Positions 58,846 to 64,000 of a stretch of DNA of 64,000 bases are shown here, piece after piece. The notes under the pieces are model-generated. The model had not been told where the DNA came from. It saw nothing but the letters and a program-made list of their open reading frames with translations, and did no database searches. The position numbers and the translations under genes were made by a program. This DNA is from Coprinopsis marcescibilis (taxonomy: Eukaryota; Basidiomycota; Agaricomycetes; Agaricales; Psathyrellaceae), in NCBI GenBank assembly GCA_004369085.1, contig ML210269.1, forward strand, positions 26,808 to 90,807, in the 5' to 3' direction. The stretch's first letter is position 1, and the number at the start of each line of letters is the position of its first letter.

Positions 58846-59831
58846 GGTCGATAGGCACTACAACCAATCATCCTGCAGGCCCTCGCAGTTATAGTCCCCC
58901 GGGCCGATATGGATCCATCCAACTGACTCCCCAACAGCCCAGCGTCTTTGGACCGCCCTTGTGTGCTTAGCTGACGCATCGTTGAACTGCCGAGCGATAG
59001 CATCCCAGTTTAGACCTCCTTCGGTACAGATGGTGGCGTTGAGTGATAACGAGGTTGACCCGGTCGACGAAGTGGTGGCTTCTGAAAACGTGAAGAGGGT
59101 GGTTTCACGCTTCCAACCGTGATGTTGAGAGCATAGTTACGGCTCGCGGTGTCAGATTTAGTTAATTACAGCCCTCCGTTGACCCGTAAATCTACCGATT
59201 GGTGGGTGAGTGGAGCATATTCACTTCTCGAAGCCAATGTGCGTGGTTCGAAAGGGGTATTTCGTTGAGCCGGCATAACCTCAATGCCACTTTCTTGAGA
59301 AAACATGTACAGATGTGACATGAGGTTCCTGCGAGCCCAAGCCGTTCTTGACACCTCAGATAGGATGGACCTATACGGTTGAAATGATTCCAAGAACCCA
59401 GTCAGGCGTATTATGGAGGACGACTGACCTTATTATGTGGAAGAGTGTCTGAGACACGCTAAAGATTAATTCCTCTCGTCATGGAGCGGTTCTGAGCAAG
59501 GCGAGGACAGTAAAAGTGCGGTGGGCATGTTCATGGTTGTGGTTTGACGGTGAAACTGAAGGCTGGCTAGCCTTCGTGACGCCTCCGAGAATGGTTAACT
59601 TTCCCACGCCGGCAACAAACGCCGAAGTTGCCGACGCCGCCCCTATAATCATGGTTTTGCAGCCTTCAATGCTTCAAGCTTCAAGCTTTAAGGCTGTTTC
59701 TTGTATCTTAGCTACTTAACACTTCAGACACCTGATGCATCAGATATCCTCGAGTCGCCTATCCCTATCCTATCAATCAATTAACTCTACTAACTAGCTA
59801 CGTCCTTGTTCAGGTCCATCGCATTTTGCTC
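58846..59831. other. Spacer, no gene recognised
   Basis: A minus frame at 59166-59393 (75 codons) and a plus frame at 59516-59719 show no domains. The DUF1996 promoter lies at the left end. Confidence 0.35.
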
Positions 59832-61550
59832 TCATTGCCGATACGTCTCAGTTATCTGAGTTTTCGTGATTTCGATCAGAGGAAACCGATGAGGCTGGGT
59901 ACTCCGGAGAGCGATGATGTTGAAGTGGTCGTCATCTTTCCCTCTCCCTCCTCGAACTTCCGTCTCCGTTTGGCTTCCTACTTCTCTCAGATGCAGAACG
60001 AGCCTGCAGGCGAGGATGGCATGGAACACGCCTTGTGACCTGAATTTGGAGATCAGCGTCGGTGACATCACCTATATATACATCAAGCGCAGACGTACTC
60101 TGCTAAAATGAAGTTGGATGCCTGTGATGATAGGATCAGTTAAACTTGACTTGATTAAGATGGACGTTTAACCTACTGTTATCCTGGAGTTTGCGATGAT
60201 ATTCACGACCGCGATACCTTGAAGCAGGGAGTTAAGCCGCACGAGACTGCAGGTGGAATAGATCTTCACTTACTCGCGATAACCAAGAAATAACCAAGGC
60301 CGTCGCGGAAGAAAACAGCGACCAAGTTTGAGACTCGAGTATTTCGAAACCTTCTGATACCAAGCCAACACATTAACATCACCAGAACTAATTACAGTTC
60401 AGTGTCCTGACATCTCGGGTGAGCGCCTGCCACACTTACCTGTTGCGTTGAGAACCAGGAGTCCAAAAATCAACCTGAGGATCATACTACTGTTGGGAGG
60501 TGGTAAAGGAGTACAGCCGATGAAGTCTGCGATCCCTGGAATGATGTCGACTGAGAAGCGTCAATTAACGCGACGGATGTCAAATGTTTCCAGCTTACAT
60601 CCCGTGGTTTTGATCAAGACACTCATTAACGCGAATTCCCCAGCGTGCACAAGCTAAACGAGGTGAGCAGCACGCCAAAGGATGGAATGCGTCGGGAGGC
60701 GTACCACAAACTGAGTCATTAGGCAGGCCATCAGGACCTTGTTCCTGGCGGACAGAGCATACACTCGAATAAAGAGCACCCCTGGTGAAATGAGACCATC
60801 AGCGAGCGTAAAGTTTCTAAGATAATGATAACCTCACCTTCAGCCAGAGCTACGGTAACCAAAACTGTCGCTACAGGGGGACAGTATCCATTAGATTAGG
60901 GAGCTGCGAAGCAGGCTCAACAGAACCTTGAAACGGGACTCACCGACTCCCAGGGAGTGAAACAACCGACAAGTCTAGAGGTATGCCGAATTCGATCTGA
61001 GCTCCCCAACGACACTACAAGACGTGAGACTTACCTCTGCTGACAGGTCCGCCTTTGATATGAGGTTATCTGTGTCCTTATCAGTACATCTCAGGCTCGC
61101 CCAAGATAGCCCCGCTTACATCTAACAATAAACGCCACATCCAGAAATGCGGAATATCGGGCGAGGAGGAAGAGAGCTTTGATGGGGCTCCATGGCGCGG
61201 ACCATACGTGTCGTATCTGTAAAGTTTGCGATGTCAAGGACCCATAGGTCTGCCTTCGGGCGAGACGCGAACCTCAAGATGGATAGTGCCAATGTAATCG
61301 ATGACCTATGATTACTATGTTAACGGAGAGTCACTAGTCGCCCCGCGCGATCGATACTCACCAGCACAGTTGCAATTCCAACTTTAGGAACCGATGTCAG
61401 ACCTCCGCCCAGCCTTTCAAGTATAATCGATTCTCACCTTGCAGATACTGGAGAGCGAGTGTGGTTAGAGGCGCTCGGGCGAAGCAAAGCATTACTCACA
61501 GTTGCAAACTGCTTGTCCGCGACAAGCACATCGATTGGGGGAAGCTCCAT
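59832..61550 (-). CDS. DUF6533 multi-helix membrane protein, copy B
   Basis: Paralogue of copy A. Exon 1 (61500-61550) reads MELPPIDVLVADKQFAT. Next come the 10-nt exon 61439-61448 (YLQ), the 20-nt exon 61363-61382 (GIATVL), and a 33-nt exon reading VIDYIGTIHLE. The DUF6533 core follows: SAPWSPIKALFLLARYSAFL. Later segments are GVLFIRVYALSARNKVLMAC, IPGIADFIGCTPLPPPN, SMILRLIFGLLVLNAT, VNIIANSRITV and the last exon QGVFHAILACRLVLHLREVG, ending at 59832. Exon lengths match copy A exactly through exon 4 apart from one codon in exon 1. No stop was found in the recovered exons, so it is probably intact. Middle exon joins were inferred by comparison with copy A. Confidence 0.68.
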
Positions 61551-62446
61551 CCCAAGTTAAAGTTAAACGAGAGGTTGCTAACCAGGAACGAGACACTTGC
61601 CTCACACACCGGGTATCTTATACAAGGCGATACATATAGTCCCTTATCCAGCCGTCATTGGTGACTGTGGCCCTGGCAGTTGATGAACACCGTTATATTT
61701 GAGTATTGATTGAGGCGCTTGTTTGGGTACAACAAATCCCGTAATACCATCGTTGACACTCCCGTGAACGATTAAGCCGCGGACACTCACATCGCAACAT
61801 GCTTCCTGCTGCGTTTACAGGCTTAGACCCGGAGTTAGGTCAGGAACGCGACCGACAGACTTAGAGGCCGTTGTATTGAACGTGGAAGAGTCTCCGCCAC
61901 AATCCAGCGCCTTCGGAAGGCAGCGTTACGGATACGCCTCGAGTTCTCGCACGTACGTCACTGTGTCCGGTTCCTAGAGATGGCGTAAGTCAGGGTTCCT
62001 ACGGATTACGATGGGCAACAAATGCGCAACCGACGAGAACGGTAACGCTCAGTTCGATTGACCCCGGTCTTATCTATATTTCAAGCTTGCATCAAGTGAC
62101 CTGCATAGTACGGGTACCTCGGGCGCCGCATCCTAATAGTTGAACATGTTTCAGTCAGAAGTGATGGAAATATTGATACATGTATACTACATGCGCACAG
62201 TAGGAGCGTACCACCGTGGGGGTTGAACGGACTCTACTCTCGAGAACTACGCGGTTGTCAACTTCGAGAGTTGGTCTCGGGGTTCTTGGAGATACTTTAA
62301 TGAATCTTGACAGTGAAAATGAATTGATAGTAGAAAGAAAGACCGTGGTGGAATTGGCAATGCGTGAAGAATCTTCCTCGGTTGGCGAGCGTGGCGAAGA
62401 AAGCTAATTTAGGGCCGGGTATTTCTTTGTGTACATATTGAGATGG
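61551..62446. other. Spacer between DUF6533 copies B and C
   Basis: Short frames only; no element recognised. Confidence 0.35.
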
Positions 62447-63500
62447 TTAGGACAGGTTCCGCGAGCAACTACAATCCGTACTTTGTATCTGTGTTCGAGT
62501 GAGTCTTATTTTGACCAGAGAGATATGCTGGGGCTGGCTGGTCTGATGGTCAATCATCGTAAACTGATCAAAGTGAAAGCGCCTCTGCCCAGTCAGCGCT
62601 GCACTGGGGTCACGCTCGACATTGGTTTGAGCCTTTCCTCCGACTTCTCGCAGATGAAGAACGAGTCTACATGCCAGAATAGATTGGAAGACTCCCTGTG
62701 ATCTGATAATCTTGTTAGAAATAGGAAAGCACAAGTAGACCCTGAAGCTAAACTCACTCCGCAAGAATGAAATTTGATGGCTATAAGCAACGAAAAGCGT
62801 GGAAAATAAGTGACAAGCTCGACGACAATCAAAGCTTCAAGGTAGGTAGAGAAACATACCGTTATCCTGGCGTTCGCGATTATGTTGATCATAGCTAGAA
62901 CTTAATGAGAGAGGTATAGGTCAGCGCAACATTAGAGCACCTATAGCAACGACCCACTTGCAATAACCAGGAAATACCCGATGCCGTCGCGGAAGAAGAT
63001 GGAAACGAGGATTGAGACGTGAGCGCAAGAAAATCTCTTGTGGCCCCAGCACATGAGCAATGCAAGGACTGTAAACCAGGGTGTGAGAACGGCTTGGACT
63101 TCGCAAGCTGAGTAATCTTACCTATTGCGTTGAAAAGCAGAAGCCCAAAGATCAACTTCAAAATTGTCGCGCTGTTGTGTGGGGGCAAAGCTGTGCACCC
63201 GAGACGTTCGGACACCCCTGGAACGGTCTCAGCTAGGAGAGAGCCAGCAATGTCAACTTTCGCGTGCCATGACTGCGAGACATCCTCTGCTTACACCCAG
63301 TGGTTTTAAGAAGGAGGCCCGTGAGTGCGAATTCTGCAGTATGAACAATCTGTGGGACATGTTATGAGATGAATACTAGTCTGAATGTACCTGAAAGAAC
63401 GCACATACAATGAACTGCGACCACAGATAGACAAGCATGCGTTTGCTCCTTGTAGAGAGAGCGTAAACCCTGAAAAGCACTCCTAAGATCGAAAATCGAT
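62447..63500 (-). pseudogene. DUF6533 copy C, 5'-truncated
   Basis: Third paralogue. Recognisable segments, reading on minus, are LGVLFRVYALSTRSKRML near 63420-63490, GCTALPPHNSATILKLIFG and LLLFNAI near 63120-63200, INIIANARITV near 62850-62892, and the last exon QGVFQSILACRLVLHLREVG at about 62640-62700, ending at 62447. The N-terminal exons (start, micro-exons and the SAPW...ARYSAFL core) are not found upstream to the window edge. The gene is therefore either truncated or separated from its start by a large insertion. The right boundary given is approximate. Confidence 0.6.
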
Positions 63501-64000
63501 GCGTCACTTGTACTTTTGTGGCGTAGAGACTGGGACTTGGCTGCGACCAGCCAAGCCCATCTCTGTTCTCCTATCACAACACATCTCGCACCCAACAGCG
63601 TCAACACGGTGCAATCATTTAGGCGCCTGATCACGTGTTCACCGAAAATTCGAGATTCCCGCCCATTACAAGCACCCAAATCCCCTTTCAAGCCACATCT
63701 CCGCCCCAAAACACCTCAACTCCACTCTTTCGATCATCGGGCACCATCTTTGGACTTCATCTCGCTTCCGAGCACCCAACAAAGCCCAGAATTGGCTTAG
63801 TGCGTGGGAAACCAACCCTTAAGACTCAAAATACATGATACCCGGTGAAGATTTGACTTGTCAATTTATTTCTTGTTGCATCTACACCCATATGTAGGGT
63901 TCCGTGTTGCTCATACGAACATTCTAGAGCTTCTTGGCTCAAATTTCCCCATTTTATCTTTATTTATTTATCTATTTACCAAGTAGTTTAGAAAACTATA
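63501..64000. other. Right edge, no gene recognised
   Basis: Open frames on both strands (for example minus to 63709) show no family signal. AT-rich tttattta words occur at the extreme end. Confidence 0.35.

Overview
The window reads as nuclear DNA of a mushroom-forming basidiomycete (Agaricomycetes). Genes are cut by many short introns of about 50-70 nt with GT-AG ends. The protein families are typical of that group: long-type unspecific peroxygenases, DUF6533 and DUF6534 seven-helix membrane proteins, a DUF6698 protein and a Plavaka-type DNA transposon. One housekeeping gene, ribosomal protein eL14, anchors the left side.

Layout. 1-9 kb: the 3' end of a cytochrome P450, a DUF6534 membrane protein, peroxygenase gene UPO-1 and eL14. 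9.8-33 kb: a repeat-rich accessory block. It holds minisatellites, a ~100-bp satellite, a decayed Plavaka fragment, a Plavaka transposase locus whose frames look open, several orphan genes (coiled-coil, single-pass membrane, zinc-knuckle-like), a DUF6698 gene, and an orphan gene broken by a 34-bp tandem duplication. 34-64 kb: an orphan gene, an HPP-family membrane protein, peroxygenases UPO-2 (minus), UPO-3 (plus) and UPO-4 (plus, with an assembly gap), a pair of paralogous AIG1-like GTPases, a second DUF6534 protein, another seven-helix protein, a secreted DUF1996 protein and three DUF6533 paralogues (one truncated).

The main theme is local duplication. Four secreted heme-thiolate peroxygenases are interleaved with five or six multi-helix membrane proteins of lineage-expanded families. 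UPO-2 and UPO-4 are close sisters on opposite strands; they share promoter sequence and TATA-to-ATG spacing. UPO-1 and UPO-3 share a different spacing. A P450, a DUF1996 protein and an HPP protein lie in the same interval. This suggests an environment-facing oxidative or secretory neighbourhood, but the sequence does not prove any functional link between the secreted enzymes and the membrane proteins.

Exon boundaries were placed by eye from reading frames, splice signals and comparison between paralogues inside the window. Family names rest on remembered conserved motifs; no database search was run.
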